From Devosia faecipullorum (GTDB taxonomy: Bacteria > Pseudomonadota > Alphaproteobacteria > Rhizobiales > Devosiaceae), in NCBI RefSeq assembly GCF_015158295.1, contig NZ_JACDXV010000002.1, forward strand, positions 599,001-663,000: a DNA stretch of 64,000 nt, read 5' to 3'. The notes under the pieces were generated by a model that saw only the letters and a list, made by a program, of their open reading frames with translations, did not search any database and was not told where the DNA came from. Shown here in pieces: positions 6,970 to 17,814 of this stretch (its first letter is position 1; the number at the start of each line of letters is the position of its first letter). Made by a program: the position numbers and the translations under genes.

Positions 6970-8562
6970 ATGCTGACGCTCCCCCATCGCCCCTACCGCA
7001 TCGCGCTGGCCATTGGCCTGTCGCTGGCCATAGCGGCCCTGATCGCTGTCGTCCTCTGGGCCATTCTTGCCGCTGCCGGCGAGGCGGGCGGGCAATCGCG
7101 GGTCGATATCGCCCATCTTTTGCGGATGACCGCGATACAGGCCGGGCTCACCACCATTTTGTCGCTAGTGGTCGGCATGGCGCTGGCCTGGGCGCTCAAC
7201 CGGCTGCGCTTTACCGGCCGCGATCTGGTCGTCGGGCTCTTCGCCGCGGCCATCGTCACGCCGGGCATGGTGGTGGCCTTCGGCCTTTTGTCCATCTGGG
7301 GCCGCAATGGCTGGCTCAATCAGATCAGCCAGACCCTTTTCGGCGTCACTTTCGACAGCCCCGCCTATGGACTTTCCGGCATCCTGCTTGCCCATGTCAT
7401 TCTCGACGGCGCCTTTGCCGCGCGCATCCTTCTGGCCCGGCTTGACGCCATCCCCGCCAACCGGCTGAAAGTCGGACAATCGCTCGCCTTGGGCGCCGTG
7501 CAGCGCTTTCGGCTGATCGACTGGCCCGCCATGGCCGGGAGCCTGCCGGGTCTGGGCGCGGTGATCTTCCTTCTGGCCTTTACCAGTTTTCCCATCGTGC
7601 TGCTTTTGGGCGGCGGTCCCGCCAACCAGACATTGGAAGTGGCGATCTATTCCGCCGTGCGTCTCGATTTCGACCTCAATGGCGCGGTGCGTCTGGCCAT
7701 GACCCAGATCGGGGTCTGCGCAGTCGTCATCCTCCTCGCCTCCGCCTTCACCCCGCCGCCTGCCGCCCTTGGCCGCTCGCTGGCGCCGACCTGGCGTGAC
7801 GGCGGCGCGGCGCGGATATTGCAATGGCTGGTGCTGCTCGTCGCCATTGTCGGCTTCGCCCTGCCGCTGCTCTCGGTGCTTTATGACGGCGTCATGGGCG
7901 GCTTCGGACGGGTGCTGGCGCAGCCCAATTTCTGGCGCGCCGCCGCCACCTCTGTCCTGATCGGTTCCGCCTCGGCGCTGCTGACCCTGCTGCTTGCCCT
8001 CATGCTGGCTTTGGGGCGCAGCGCCAGCGCGCAACCCTTGGCGCGCACGCTGCTCGGCATCCCCGCTTTTGCCTATCTCGCCGTGCCCGCCGTGGTGCTC
8101 TCGCTCGGGTTTTTCCTGCTGGTGCGCCGCCTTGGTGTGCCGACCGGGCTCGCCGCGCCCTTTGTTGTGGTCAGTGCTAACAGTCTGTTGGCACTTCCCT
8201 TCGCCATGGCGATTCTGGCGCCGCCTCTGGAGGCGATTGTGCGCAATCGGGGCAAGCTTATCCGCTCTTTGGGCCTTGATGGGTGGACGCAATTCGTCCG
8301 CATCGAATATCCCCTGCTGGGGCGCGATATCGGGCTGATGCTGGCTTTGGCCTTCTGCTTTTCCCTCGGCGATCTGGGGGTTATCGCCCTGTTTGGAACC
8401 CAGGATTTCCAGACCCTGCCGCTCATGATGTATCGGGCGCTCGGCTCCTATCGGTCCAACGATGCCGCCGCCATCGCCGCCATCCTCCTGATCGGCACCA
8501 TCGCCGCTTTCATCTTCCTGCCGCGTCTGCTCGAAAGGCTTGCCCATGCTGGTCGTCGATAA
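6970..8562 (+). CDS. thiP: Thiamine ABC transporter permease
   Basis: A 530-residue fused double permease with about 12 predicted membrane helices. Each half has a binding-protein-dependent transport motif, for example ARLDAIPANRLKVGQSLALG (near residue 158) and RNRGKLIRSLGLDGWTQFVR (near residue 425), which dock onto the ATPase. It moves thiamine across the inner membrane. The start codon overlaps no other gene; the nearest purine-rich box (GGGAGG, 6949-6954) is 16 bp upstream. It overlaps thiQ by 17 bp, indicating translational coupling. Confidence 0.93.
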   Translation: MLTLPHRPYRIALAIGLSLAIAALIAVVLWAILAAAGEAGGQSRVDIAHLLRMTAIQAGLTTILSLVVGMALAWALNRLRFTGRDLVVGLFAAAIVTPGMVVAFGLLSIWGRNGWLNQISQTLFGVTFDSPAYGLSGILLAHVILDGAFAARILLARLDAIPANRLKVGQSLALGAVQRFRLIDWPAMAGSLPGLGAVIFLLAFTSFPIVLLLGGGPANQTLEVAIYSAVRLDFDLNGAVRLAMTQIGVCAVVILLASAFTPPPAALGRSLAPTWRDGGAARILQWLVLLVAIVGFALPLLSVLYDGVMGGFGRVLAQPNFWRAAATSVLIGSASALLTLLLALMLALGRSASAQPLARTLLGIPAFAYLAVPAVVLSLGFFLLVRRLGVPTGLAAPFVVVSANSLLALPFAMAILAPPLEAIVRNRGKLIRSLGLDGWTQFVRIEYPLLGRDIGLMLALAFCFSLGDLGVIALFGTQDFQTLPLMMYRALGSYRSNDAAAIAAILLIGTIAAFIFLPRLLERLAHAGRR

Positions 8563-9181
8563 CCTCACCTTCGCCTATCCGGGACAGCCGCAATATTGCT
8601 TCTCCCTGCAGGCAAGCCCTGGAAAAGTAACGGCAATTTCGGGAATCAGCGGGTCGGGAAAATCCACCCTGCTCGATCTGGTCGCCGGTTTCCAGCGCCC
8701 GCAAAGCGGCGTTCTGTCCGTGGACGAAACCGATCTTTTGCCCCTCCGGCCCGAGGCCCGGCCGGTCTCGCTGCTGCTGCAATCGGACAATCTTTTCGAT
8801 CATCTGAGTGCTGCGGAAAACACTGCACTCGGCCTGCCCAAAGGCACGGGGAAAATTGCAGGAAAACAATTGGTTAGCGCGGCGCTGGCCGAAGTCGGGC
8901 TGGCTGGCTTCGAGGATAAACCTGCCGCCACCTTGTCGGGCGGCCAAAAACAGCGGGTGGCCCTGGCCCGCACGCTGTTGCGCAATCGCGCCGTGCTGCT
9001 GCTGGACGAACCCTTTTCGGCGCTGGACGACGAGACGCGCCGAACCATTCGCGACCTCGTGGGGGAACTGACCCGCCAGCACGGCTGGCACACGCTTTTG
9101 GTCAGCCATCACGGCGACGACATCGTCGCCCTGGCGCACAAGCATTACCTCTTGAACGAAGGGCGGCTGGAGCGCGCTTAG
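8546..9181 (+). CDS. thiQ: Thiamine ABC transporter ATP-binding protein
   Basis: A 211-residue ABC ATPase. It has Walker A GISGSGKST, the signature LSGGQKQRVALARTL, Walker B VLLLDEPFSALD and the H-loop VSHH. The Q-loop reads LLLQSDNLF, as in ThiQ proteins. It powers ThiP-mediated thiamine import. The ATG at 8546 is preferred to a TTG two codons upstream. It ends the riboswitch-controlled operon and faces the next gene convergently with only 15 bp between. Confidence 0.94.
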   Translation: MLVVDNLTFAYPGQPQYCFSLQASPGKVTAISGISGSGKSTLLDLVAGFQRPQSGVLSVDETDLLPLRPEARPVSLLLQSDNLFDHLSAAENTALGLPKGTGKIAGKQLVSAALAEVGLAGFEDKPAATLSGGQKQRVALARTLLRNRAVLLLDEPFSALDDETRRTIRDLVGELTRQHGWHTLLVSHHGDDIVALAHKHYLLNEGRLERA

Positions 9182-9196
9182 GGCGCTCCACGCCTG

Positions 9197-11125
9197 TTAT
9201 TCGCCCCAGGCCGCCAGCGCCTTGTCGAACAGAACCTGGGCGGTTTCGTCTTTTTCCAGCGTCAGGATGGCGTTGCGCCCGGTGCCATAGATGATCGCCA
9301 GGTCGATCCAGCGGCGGCTGCGCAAAAGCTCGGCATTGGCGGTGATATCATTGGGCGAGGCGCTGAGCGCAAAGAGGAAGGAATTCCCCACGACGCGCGC
9401 CGCCGCGCCGCTCAGGGCCGTGCCGGGGACCAATTCCTCGTCCTTGAGCAACACACCGGCCAGGGTGGCGATCGATCCGCCCATGAAAGTGTCGGGCACA
9501 TTGAAGGTGATTTCCATCAAATGGCTGGCCGGCAGGATCGGGTCGCTGTTCTTGCGGATGGTGATCGACACGTCGAGATTGCGCGCCGGGATGCTGGCCC
9601 GGGCCAACAGGGTCGGCAGGCCGATCTCGTCGACGCCTTCGGTCCAGTCCACGGTGCCCGAGAAGGGCACGGCGCCGCTCTGGCCATTGGCTGAGGCCTC
9701 CAGCAGCAGCGATTGATTGCCGGCGAGATTGACCGGATCGACGCTGGCCGCGGGATCGTCCACGGCGGCGATGGAGGTATCCTGGCCGGACAGCCGCTCC
9801 TCGGTCTTGTTCTCGCCATTGCTAATGGAGGGGAGCACGCTTTCCGAGCCCGTCGGCGTCACCGGCGTCGGCGTGGGTTCGAGCCGATCGTCGGCCTCAA
9901 GACCTTCGAGTGCGCTGGTCGGCTCGGAAACCGTATTGGTGGCGGTATTGCCGGGTCCAGCGGACTCGGTATCCGTGCCGGGTTCGCTCGTATTATTGGC
10001 GTCCAACGTCGGCAGGGCAGGCTGATCGGCACCTTGTACCGTTTCGGCGACAGGCTGGCTGCGTCCGAACATCTGGTCGAGATCGACATAGCCTTCGCGC
10101 CAGGCCCAGAAACCGGCGCCGCCGGCACCCACCAGGAGCAGGGCGAAGACCACGAGGAAAATAGTGAGGCCCGCGCCGGAGCGGGGTTCGGCTTCGGCGG
10201 CGGCAAAGCCGGATTCATCGCCGCGCTCGTCGGAATGAGCAAGGCCCGAAGGCATGAGCAGAGAATCAGGCAGCGGCTCGCCGGCTTCGCCGCGCGCCTC
10301 GCGATCCAGCGTTTCGATGGCGCGTTCGATGGCGCCCTCGGCTTCGCGGGTCTCGATGGTTTCGACATCGACCTCGCGCACGCTGGACAAAGCCGGCTCG
10401 ACCACCAGTTGCGGCTCGATGATGACCGGCTCGGTGACGGGTTGGCGGGCCAGAGCGGTGTCACCCATATGGGATGGCACGGCGATGGCGGGCTCGCGCG
10501 GCGGCGTGAAGAACGAGGGACGGCTGGGCGCCGGAGGGGGCTGAAGGGTCGGCACCGCGACAATGGCGGGCGCTTCTTCCATGACGGGAGCGATGACCGG
10601 CTCTTGACGATCCGGGACGACGCTCAGGGAGGCGCCGGAGGTCTCGGCAGCCTGGGCAATGATGTCTTCGATTGAGCTTGGCGCTGCCGGTGGCGGCGGG
10701 GCCACGCTCGCGGCTGGAGCGTCCGGCTGGGGGGCAGGGGCCGGATGAGGCTCGGGAGGCTGGGGCGCTGGGGGCGCAACATCTTCGTGCAAGGCGTCGG
10801 GTTCGGGCGCGACCTTTGGCATTGCCGGTTTTTCCGCCAGGGGTGGCGGCTTGGGCGCCGGAGCAGCCATGACCGGGCGCGTGACGTGGTTTTCACGGCC
10901 CAGATTGATGACGGCTTCGCTGGCCTCCTGCTCGACCTGGCGGATACAATCTTCAAGTTGCAGGCGATGTTGGGTGATGTCGCGCGCCGGCAAGGGGGGC
11001 TGGATGGCGCGCAATTGCCCGACCAGGGCCGAACGCGCCTTCTCATAGACCGCGCGCCGCGCGGCCCCGTTATTCTCGGGCAGCGCCGAGATCGCCCGAC
11101 GCAGCAGCTCCTTGTAATCCGCCAT
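9197..11125 (-). CDS. Large single-span membrane protein with disordered Pro/Ala/Glu-rich region, function unknown
   Basis: A 642-residue protein. Residues 1-80 (MADYKELLRRAISALPENNG, YEKARSALVGQLRAIQPPLP) are helical and conserved in Rhizobiales. Residues ~90-310 are proline-, alanine- and glutamate-rich and probably disordered. One membrane helix lies near residue 325 (TIFLVVFALLLVGAGGAGFW). After a second linker (~350-450) comes a globular, probably periplasmic, domain of ~190 residues. This looks like a cytoplasm-to-periplasm tether. No enzymatic motif is visible. It lies downstream of purA, 48 bp from where purA ends. Confidence 0.8.
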   Translation of the reverse strand: MADYKELLRRAISALPENNGAARRAVYEKARSALVGQLRAIQPPLPARDITQHRLQLEDCIRQVEQEASEAVINLGRENHVTRPVMAAPAPKPPPLAEKPAMPKVAPEPDALHEDVAPPAPQPPEPHPAPAPQPDAPAASVAPPPPAAPSSIEDIIAQAAETSGASLSVVPDRQEPVIAPVMEEAPAIVAVPTLQPPPAPSRPSFFTPPREPAIAVPSHMGDTALARQPVTEPVIIEPQLVVEPALSSVREVDVETIETREAEGAIERAIETLDREARGEAGEPLPDSLLMPSGLAHSDERGDESGFAAAEAEPRSGAGLTIFLVVFALLLVGAGGAGFWAWREGYVDLDQMFGRSQPVAETVQGADQPALPTLDANNTSEPGTDTESAGPGNTATNTVSEPTSALEGLEADDRLEPTPTPVTPTGSESVLPSISNGENKTEERLSGQDTSIAAVDDPAASVDPVNLAGNQSLLLEASANGQSGAVPFSGTVDWTEGVDEIGLPTLLARASIPARNLDVSITIRKNSDPILPASHLMEITFNVPDTFMGGSIATLAGVLLKDEELVPGTALSGAAARVVGNSFLFALSASPNDITANAELLRSRRWIDLAIIYGTGRNAILTLEKDETAQVLFDKALAAWGE

Positions 11126-11173
11126 TGGCTACTTGGTACTCACTCTGACAGCGCAGTCTTGTAACAAAATTTC

Positions 11174-12463
<1,290 letters not shown>

Positions 12464-12617
12464 AATCCAGTCTTCCCCAAGAAAACGCGATAACGGGCCC
12501 GGCGCCAGGGCGGGCCCCATAAAAGATCGGATGACCGCCCTCCGGCCAACCTTTGTTAGGTTTGATTGTGGCCGAATAACTGGTAAGTCCAATTGTCCTT
12601 ACATCACCAAAGCGACG

Positions 12618-13559
12618 ATGACAAAGCCGCACGACAACCAAAATAGCGGCATAATCGCCCGACTTCTCGATCAGCCCTATCTGCTGCTGGTTCTGGCGCC
12701 CCTGTTCTGGGGCGGCAATGTGGTCGCCGCCAAGATGGTGGTTGGGGAAATCGACCCGTTCCTGCTTCTGGCCAGCCGCTGCGTCTTCGCCACGGCGGTG
12801 ATCCTGCCCTTTGCCTGGCGGCATCTGCGCAAGGATTGGGCCGTGGTGCGCCGGCACTGGCCGGTGCTGATGGCGTTCGGCGTCACCGGCTATGCGCTGT
12901 TCAACGTGTTTCTGTATTTGGGGCTGCAAACCACCAGCGCGGTGAATTCGGCCATCGAGCAGGCTTCGCTCCCCATGCTGATCCTGGGCGCAAATTTCAT
13001 CTTTTTCCGCGTGCGCGCCCGGCTGATCCAGATCATCGGCGTGCTGCTGGCGATTTTCGGCGTCCTGCTCACGGCCACGCATGGCGATCCGGGGCGGCTG
13101 CTGACGCTCAATGTCAATGTCGGCGACGGCTTCGTCATTCTCGCGTGCCTGGCCTATACCGGCTATACACTGGCGCTGCGCTTCCGGCCCAAAATGCACA
13201 TCATGAGCTTCATGGCCGTGTCCTTTTCCGGCGCAGCCATTACCGGCGTGATCATGCTGGCCCTGTTCGGCGGCGGTCTCGGACAGGTGGCAAAGCTCGC
13301 CGATGCCTCGCCGCTCGTCTGGGCGGTGATCGGCTATGTGGCGGTCTTTCCTTCCATGTTCAGCCAGGTCGCCTATGCGCGCGGGGTGGAACTGGTGGGG
13401 GCCAACAGGGCCGCACCCAGCCATAACCTGATCCCGGTTTTCGGCACGCTGGGCTCGGTGCTGATCCTGGGGGAGAGCCTGCAGCCCTACCATCTTCTGG
13501 CCGCCGCCATCATCGTGACCGGCATCGTGCTGGCCGAATGGGCGGCGCGGCGGGCATAA
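12618..13559 (+). CDS. DMT-superfamily transporter with two EamA domains
   Basis: A 313-residue integral membrane protein with about 10 hydrophobic helices arranged as two EamA repeats. The first begins APLFWGGNVVAAKMVVGEID (residues ~29-48) and the second near residue 165. The C terminus has the RAAPSHNLIPVFGTLGSVLI stretch typical of RhaT/EamA exporters. Likely an exporter of amino acids, metabolites or drugs; the substrate is unknown. The ATG at 12618 gives family length; earlier codons in the same frame lie inside the purA promoter. Confidence 0.88.
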   Translation: MTKPHDNQNSGIIARLLDQPYLLLVLAPLFWGGNVVAAKMVVGEIDPFLLLASRCVFATAVILPFAWRHLRKDWAVVRRHWPVLMAFGVTGYALFNVFLYLGLQTTSAVNSAIEQASLPMLILGANFIFFRVRARLIQIIGVLLAIFGVLLTATHGDPGRLLTLNVNVGDGFVILACLAYTGYTLALRFRPKMHIMSFMAVSFSGAAITGVIMLALFGGGLGQVAKLADASPLVWAVIGYVAVFPSMFSQVAYARGVELVGANRAAPSHNLIPVFGTLGSVLILGESLQPYHLLAAAIIVTGIVLAEWAARRA

Positions 13560-13587
13560 AAAAGGCGACCCGGAGGCCGCCTTTTTT
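13558..13587. terminator. Bidirectional intrinsic terminator between the DMT transporter and serA
   Basis: The stem GGCG-CC/GG-CGCC (13564-13570 with 13575-13581, one mismatch) is flanked by six A on the left and six T on the right. It can stop transcription from both convergent genes. Confidence 0.85.
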
Positions 13588-13607
13588 GATGCTGTTCGGT
13601 TCTCCGC

Positions 13608-15191
13608 TCAGAACTTGAGCGCCTTGGCCTGCTTGACGCCTTCGAGCTTGGCGATCTGGCCGAGCTGTTCGTCGGCCAGGGTGCCGTCGATGGAAACGAG
13701 GGCAATGGCGTCGCCGCCGACTTCGGCGCGGCCGAGATTGAAATTGGCGATATTGATGCCGAGCGTGCCGAGCAGGGTGCCCAGTCGGCCGATATGGCCG
13801 GGCTTGTCCTCATTGGTCACATAGAGCATGGAGGGCGACAATTCGGCCTCCATATTGATATCCTTGACCTGGATGATGCGCGGCTTGCCATTGGCGAAGA
13901 GTGTGCCCGCCAGGCCCCTTGTCTGGCGCTCGGTGGTGACGGTGAGGCGGATATAGCCTTCATAGGCGCCCTGGCGGTCGCGGGTGGTGGTTTCGACATT
14001 GATGCCGCGATCCTTGGCGATCTGGGGCGCCGAGACCATGTTGACGTCGCCCAGCGAAGGCTTGAGCACGCCATTGATGGCGGCGGCGACCATGGGGCGG
14101 ATATTGAGTTCGGCGGGCGTGCCTTCGAACTCGATCTTGATACCCGAGATCGCAGTCTCGGTGAGCTGGCCGGCGAAGGAGCCCAGCGCCTCGGCGAGCT
14201 TGACCCAGGGGGTGATGATTGGGGCTTCCTCGGCCGAAATCGAGGGGAAATTCAGCGCATTGGTGATTTCGCCGGTCATCAGATAGGCCGAGATCTGCTC
14301 GGCGACCTGCAGGGCGACATTTTCCTGCGCTTCGGTGGTCGAGGCGCCCAGATGGGGCGTGCAGATCACATTGGGCAGCTCGAACAGAGGATTGCTTTCC
14401 GCCGGTTCCACCAGGAACACGTCGAGCGCCGCGCCGGCGACCTGCCCCGATTTCAGCGCATCGTATAGGGCGGCTTCATCGATGAGACCGCCACGGGCGC
14501 AATTGACGATGCGGACGCCCTTCTTGGTCTTGGCCAGGTTTTCGGCGTTGAGAATATTGCGCGTCGCCTCGATCAGCGGCGTGTGCAGGGTGATGAAATC
14601 GGCGCGGGCGAGCAGGTCGTCCAGTTCCACCTTTTCGATGCCCAGCGTCTGTGCGCGTTCCGGGGTCAGGAACGGGTCATAGGCGATGACCTTCATCCTC
14701 AGGCCGATGGCGCGGTCGGCGACGATGGAGCCGATGTTGCCGGCGCCGATCAGGCCGAGCGTCTTGTTGGTGACTTCGACGCCCATGAAGCGGTTCTTTT
14801 CCCACTTCGAAGCGCGGGTCGAGGCGTCGGCTTCGGGCAATTGGCGGGCCAGGGCCATCATCATGGCGATGGCATGTTCGGCCGTGGTGATCGAATTGCC
14901 GAAGGGCGTGTTCATCACGATGATGCCCTTCTTGGTCGCCGCCGGAATATCGACATTGTCGACGCCGATGCCGGCGCGGCCGATAACCTTGAGATTGGTG
15001 GCGGCGGCGATGACCTTCTCGGTCACCTTGGTGGCCGAGCGGATGGCGAGGCCGTCATATTGCCCGATGACTTCGAGCAGCTTTTCCTTGTCCTTGCCGA
15101 GATCGGGCAGGTAATCCACCTCGACGCCGTTATCCTTGAAAATCTGGACGGCGGTGGGGCTGAGCTTATCCGAAACGAGAACTTTTGGCAT
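13608..15191 (-). CDS. serA: D-3-phosphoglycerate dehydrogenase
   Basis: A 527-residue enzyme that oxidises 3-phosphoglycerate with NAD+, the first step of serine synthesis. The NAD-binding fold has LGLIGAGNIGSIVADRA (near residue 143). Catalytic regions NCARGGLIDEAAL (Arg, near 232) and PHLGASTTEAQENVA (His, near 280) are intact. Residues ~320-450 are the intervening ASB domain and ~455-525 an ACT domain, as in the long three-domain type. It follows serC on the same strand with a 146-bp spacer that contains a palindromic repeat. Confidence 0.97.
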   Translation of the reverse strand: MPKVLVSDKLSPTAVQIFKDNGVEVDYLPDLGKDKEKLLEVIGQYDGLAIRSATKVTEKVIAAATNLKVIGRAGIGVDNVDIPAATKKGIIVMNTPFGNSITTAEHAIAMMMALARQLPEADASTRASKWEKNRFMGVEVTNKTLGLIGAGNIGSIVADRAIGLRMKVIAYDPFLTPERAQTLGIEKVELDDLLARADFITLHTPLIEATRNILNAENLAKTKKGVRIVNCARGGLIDEAALYDALKSGQVAGAALDVFLVEPAESNPLFELPNVICTPHLGASTTEAQENVALQVAEQISAYLMTGEITNALNFPSISAEEAPIITPWVKLAEALGSFAGQLTETAISGIKIEFEGTPAELNIRPMVAAAINGVLKPSLGDVNMVSAPQIAKDRGINVETTTRDRQGAYEGYIRLTVTTERQTRGLAGTLFANGKPRIIQVKDINMEAELSPSMLYVTNEDKPGHIGRLGTLLGTLGINIANFNLGRAEVGGDAIALVSIDGTLADEQLGQIAKLEGVKQAKALKF

Positions 15192-15276
15192 TTTGGGATT
15201 GTCCCTGAATGTGCGTTTGAGCGTCGCGACGCGATGTCTTTGCGGTCGTCACCACCGGGCTCGTGCCGATGGTCCA

Positions 15277-15309
15277 TGGATTGCCGGGACAAGCCCGGCA
15301 ATGACGATC
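15277..15309. repeat. Palindromic GCCGGGACAAGCCCGGC element between serC and serA
   Basis: This is a copy of the family seen at 4811-4844 (TGGATTGCCGGGACAAGCCC then GGCAATGACG). It lies in the serC-serA spacer and would form a hairpin in the joint transcript. Confidence 0.75.
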
Positions 15310-15337
15310 AATGAGAGGCCGGCGCTGACTTTTATTG

Positions 15338-16513
15338 TCAGGCCTTGAGGGCGGCTTTTTCTTCAGCGAAGGCCCAGTCGAGCCAGGGCGTCAGCTTGGC
15401 CAGATCATCGGCTTCGACCGTCGAGCCAGCCCAGATGCGCAGGCCCGCCGGAGCGTCCTTATAGGAGCCGAAATCATAGGCCACGCCGAGCTTGTCGAGA
15501 CGGGCGACGATGGCCTTGGCGAAGGCCGCCTGGGCATCGGCATCGAGCGCGGCGATGGCCGGATCGACGATGGACAGGCAGACCGAAGTATTGGAGCGCT
15601 GCTCGGCATTCTTGGCGAGGAAATCGACCCAGTCGGTCTTGTCCACCCAATCGGCCAGAACCTTGAAATTGGCGTCGGCGCGGGCCTGCATGGCCTTGAG
15701 GCCGCCGATTTCGAGCCCCCATTTCATGGCGTCGATGGCGTCTTCGATGCAGAGCATGGAGACGGTATTGATGGTCTCGGCCTTGAAAATGCCCTCGATC
15801 AGCTTGCCGCCCTTGGTCAGGCGGAAAATCTTGGGCAGGGGGCGGTCTGGCTTATAGGATTCGAGCCGTTCGACAGCGCGGGGCGAGAGGATCAGGATAC
15901 CGTGCGCGGCCTCGCCGCCAAGCGCCTTCTGCCAGGAGAAGGTGACGACATCGAGCTTGCTGAAGTCGAGCTTTTGCGCAAAAGCCGCCGAGGTGGCGTC
16001 GCAGATGGTCAGGCCCTGCCGGTCGGCCGAGATCCAGTCCGCATCGGGAACGCGGACGCCCGAAGTGGTGCCGTTCCAGGTGAAGACCACGTCGCGGTTG
16101 AAATCGACCTGGGTGAGATCGGGCAATTCGCCATAGGGCGCTTCGAGCACGCGTACATCGTCGAGCTTGAGTTGCTTCTGCACGTCGGTGACCCAGCCGG
16201 CGCCGAACGATTCCCAGGCCAGCATATCGACCCCCCGGGCGCCCAGGGCGCTCCAGAGGAACATCTCGACGGCGCCGGTATCGGAAGCGGGGACGATGCC
16301 GATGCGGTAATCGGCCGGGACTTCAAGGAGTTCGCGGGTCAGGTCGATGGCCTGCTGGATGCGCGCCTTGGCGGGCTTGGCGCGATGCGAGCGGCCGGTC
16401 AGCGCGCTGGCAAGCACGTCAATCGTCCAACCTGGACGCTTGGAGCACGGACCCGACGAAAAATTGGGATTAACCGGTTTGACCGCCGGTGCGGTTTGGG
16501 GCGTATCAGCCAT
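15338..16513 (-). CDS. serC: Phosphoserine aminotransferase
   Basis: A 391-residue PLP enzyme that converts 3-phosphohydroxypyruvate and glutamate to phosphoserine. It opens with [15 protein letters not shown], the substrate-binding stretch. [11 protein letters not shown] contains the PLP lysine, and [16 protein letters not shown] is family-typical. It belongs to the shorter alphaproteobacterial SerC type. The ATG at 16513 lies 9 bp below a strong leader hairpin. serA follows, so the two first serine-pathway enzymes are co-transcribed. Confidence 0.96.
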   Translation of the reverse strand: MADTPQTAPAVKPVNPNFSSGPCSKRPGWTIDVLASALTGRSHRAKPAKARIQQAIDLTRELLEVPADYRIGIVPASDTGAVEMFLWSALGARGVDMLAWESFGAGWVTDVQKQLKLDDVRVLEAPYGELPDLTQVDFNRDVVFTWNGTTSGVRVPDADWISADRQGLTICDATSAAFAQKLDFSKLDVVTFSWQKALGGEAAHGILILSPRAVERLESYKPDRPLPKIFRLTKGGKLIEGIFKAETINTVSMLCIEDAIDAMKWGLEIGGLKAMQARADANFKVLADWVDKTDWVDFLAKNAEQRSNTSVCLSIVDPAIAALDADAQAAFAKAIVARLDKLGVAYDFGSYKDAPAGLRIWAGSTVEADDLAKLTPWLDWAFAEEKAALKA

Positions 16514-16522
16514 TCTAAGCGG

Positions 16523-16590
16523 CCCTCCCAGGCCTATGCGTCTCGCGTTAGGGCGAGATGTCCTGAGGCGGGAAATACGCCTGGGGAGGG
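16523..16590 (-). promoter_or_regulatory. serC leader RNA candidate
   Basis: On the minus strand an outer helix pairs CCUCCCCAGGC (16589-16579) with GCCUGGGAGG (16533-16524), one bulge. It encloses a perfect hairpin UCUCGC/GCGAGA (loop CCUAAC). It ends about 10 nt before the serC ATG and would hide the ribosome site. A serC leader motif is described upstream of serC-serA in Rhizobiales; position and shape agree, but I could not score it against the model. Confidence 0.65.
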
Positions 16591-16626
16591 GGTGACGTCA
16601 ATGGCTTATTTCGAGCGGCGCGCCTT

Positions 16627-17187
16627 TCACCCGATCCGCGCGCTTTTTCCGAAATTCCTGGTGATCAGCAGGCCGACATAGGCAGCGATGGCCGCCTTGG
16701 CGAGGTCGCCGGGCACGAAGATGAGATTGCCGATAATGGCTTCGGACAGCGTCAGGCCGGCGGCATAGGCCAGCCAGGCAATGCCGAAGACATGGTCGAT
16801 GACCACGCCGATGGTGCCGGCGAGGAAGAAGCCGGCAACCAGTTTCCAGCTTGTGGTGGTGGACTTGGCGAAGCGGGTGGCGAGCCAGCCGGTAACAAAG
16901 GCGGTGGGCAGGAAGCCGACGAGATAACCTGCCGTGGGGCTGAGGAAGACCGCCAGGCCGCCCCGTCCACCGGAAAGGACCGGCAGGCCCACGGCGACCA
17001 GCACAAAAAGCAGCAGCACGGTCAGGGCGCCGCCGCGCGCCCCCAGTACCACGCCGGCCAGCAGCACGCCCAGGCTCTGGGCATGGATGGGGACCGGAAA
17101 GAGCCCCACCATGATGGGTGGCACTAGGCCCAGAACCACGATGATAGCGGTGAACAGGGCGATGAGAACGAGCGAGCGTGTAGGCAT
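16627..17187 (-). CDS. bioY: Biotin ECF transporter substrate-binding subunit BioY
   Basis: A 186-residue protein with six hydrophobic helices. BioY signatures are GLFPVPIHAQSLGVLLAGVV (near residue 28), LSPTAGYLVGF (near 82) and the C-terminal stretch FVPGDLAKAAIAAYVG, which contributes to the biotin pocket. It binds biotin with high affinity in the membrane. It is the last gene of bioM-bioN-bioY, 12 bp after bioN. No biotin synthesis genes are visible in the window, which fits a role in uptake. Confidence 0.95.
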   Translation of the reverse strand: MPTRSLVLIALFTAIIVVLGLVPPIMVGLFPVPIHAQSLGVLLAGVVLGARGGALTVLLLFVLVAVGLPVLSGGRGGLAVFLSPTAGYLVGFLPTAFVTGWLATRFAKSTTTSWKLVAGFFLAGTIGVVIDHVFGIAWLAYAAGLTLSEAIIGNLIFVPGDLAKAAIAAYVGLLITRNFGKSARIG

Positions 17188-17199
17188 GGCGATAAACCT

Positions 17200-17814
17200 T
17201 TAGATACGGGGTCCGGTGTCGCGAAGATTGCGGGCGTCGATGGCATGGGCGATTTCATCGGCACTGAGCATCGTGGAGATGACCAGCGGCACGATGATGG
17301 TGGCGGGCCGCACTTTGAGGCCCCGGGCGCGATGCGCCGCGATAACGCCCGAATAGCGCGTCCTGATTTCGGGCACCAAGCGGATGACGAGGCCGATGGC
17401 GAGGCCGATATCGCGGGCATTGGCGAGGCCCAGCCGTTCCAGCGGCAGCGCCAGCCTGGCGATCGTGTCGATGAATTGCCCGATACTCGTCGTCACGGTG
17501 ACGATGGTGGCGAAAAGGCTGAGCGAGCCAAGGCGCAAAACGGTAATGGCCGCCGCTTCGGGGCCGCGGGCAAACCAGGTCCAGAGGCCCAAAGTGGCGA
17601 TGGTGAGGAGCAGGGGCCATGCCTTCATCCAGGCGACAAGTGCGGACCGGCAGAGCAGAAGTGTGGCGAGACACAGCAGGCCCGCCACAGCGGCAAGGGC
17701 GGGTGGCGAAGACAGCGAAAAGAGCAGCACGCTTGCGGCAAAGAGCGCCAGGAGCTTGGCTTCCGGCGGCACGCGGCTGAGCGGGCCGTCATCCTTTTGG
17801 AGTGGCATTATCAT
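17200..17814 (-). CDS. bioN: Biotin ECF transporter membrane coupling subunit BioN (EcfT family)
   Basis: A 204-residue membrane protein with about five helices. It carries the Ala-Arg-Gly coupling motif in AAHRARGLKVRP (near residue 160) and ANARDIGLA earlier, the helices that grip the ATPase. It links BioM ATP hydrolysis to BioY movement. It overlaps bioM by 4 bp, so translation is coupled. Confidence 0.92.
   Translation of the reverse strand: MIMPLQKDDGPLSRVPPEAKLLALFAASVLLFSLSSPPALAAVAGLLCLATLLLCRSALVAWMKAWPLLLTIATLGLWTWFARGPEAAAITVLRLGSLSLFATIVTVTTSIGQFIDTIARLALPLERLGLANARDIGLAIGLVIRLVPEIRTRYSGVIAAHRARGLKVRPATIIVPLVISTMLSADEIAHAIDARNLRDTGPRI

Noticed and set aside
7165..8568. 467-residue minus-strand frame opposite thiP
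   Set aside because: Very rich in Gln, Gly, Asp and His, typical of an antisense frame; thiP is certain.
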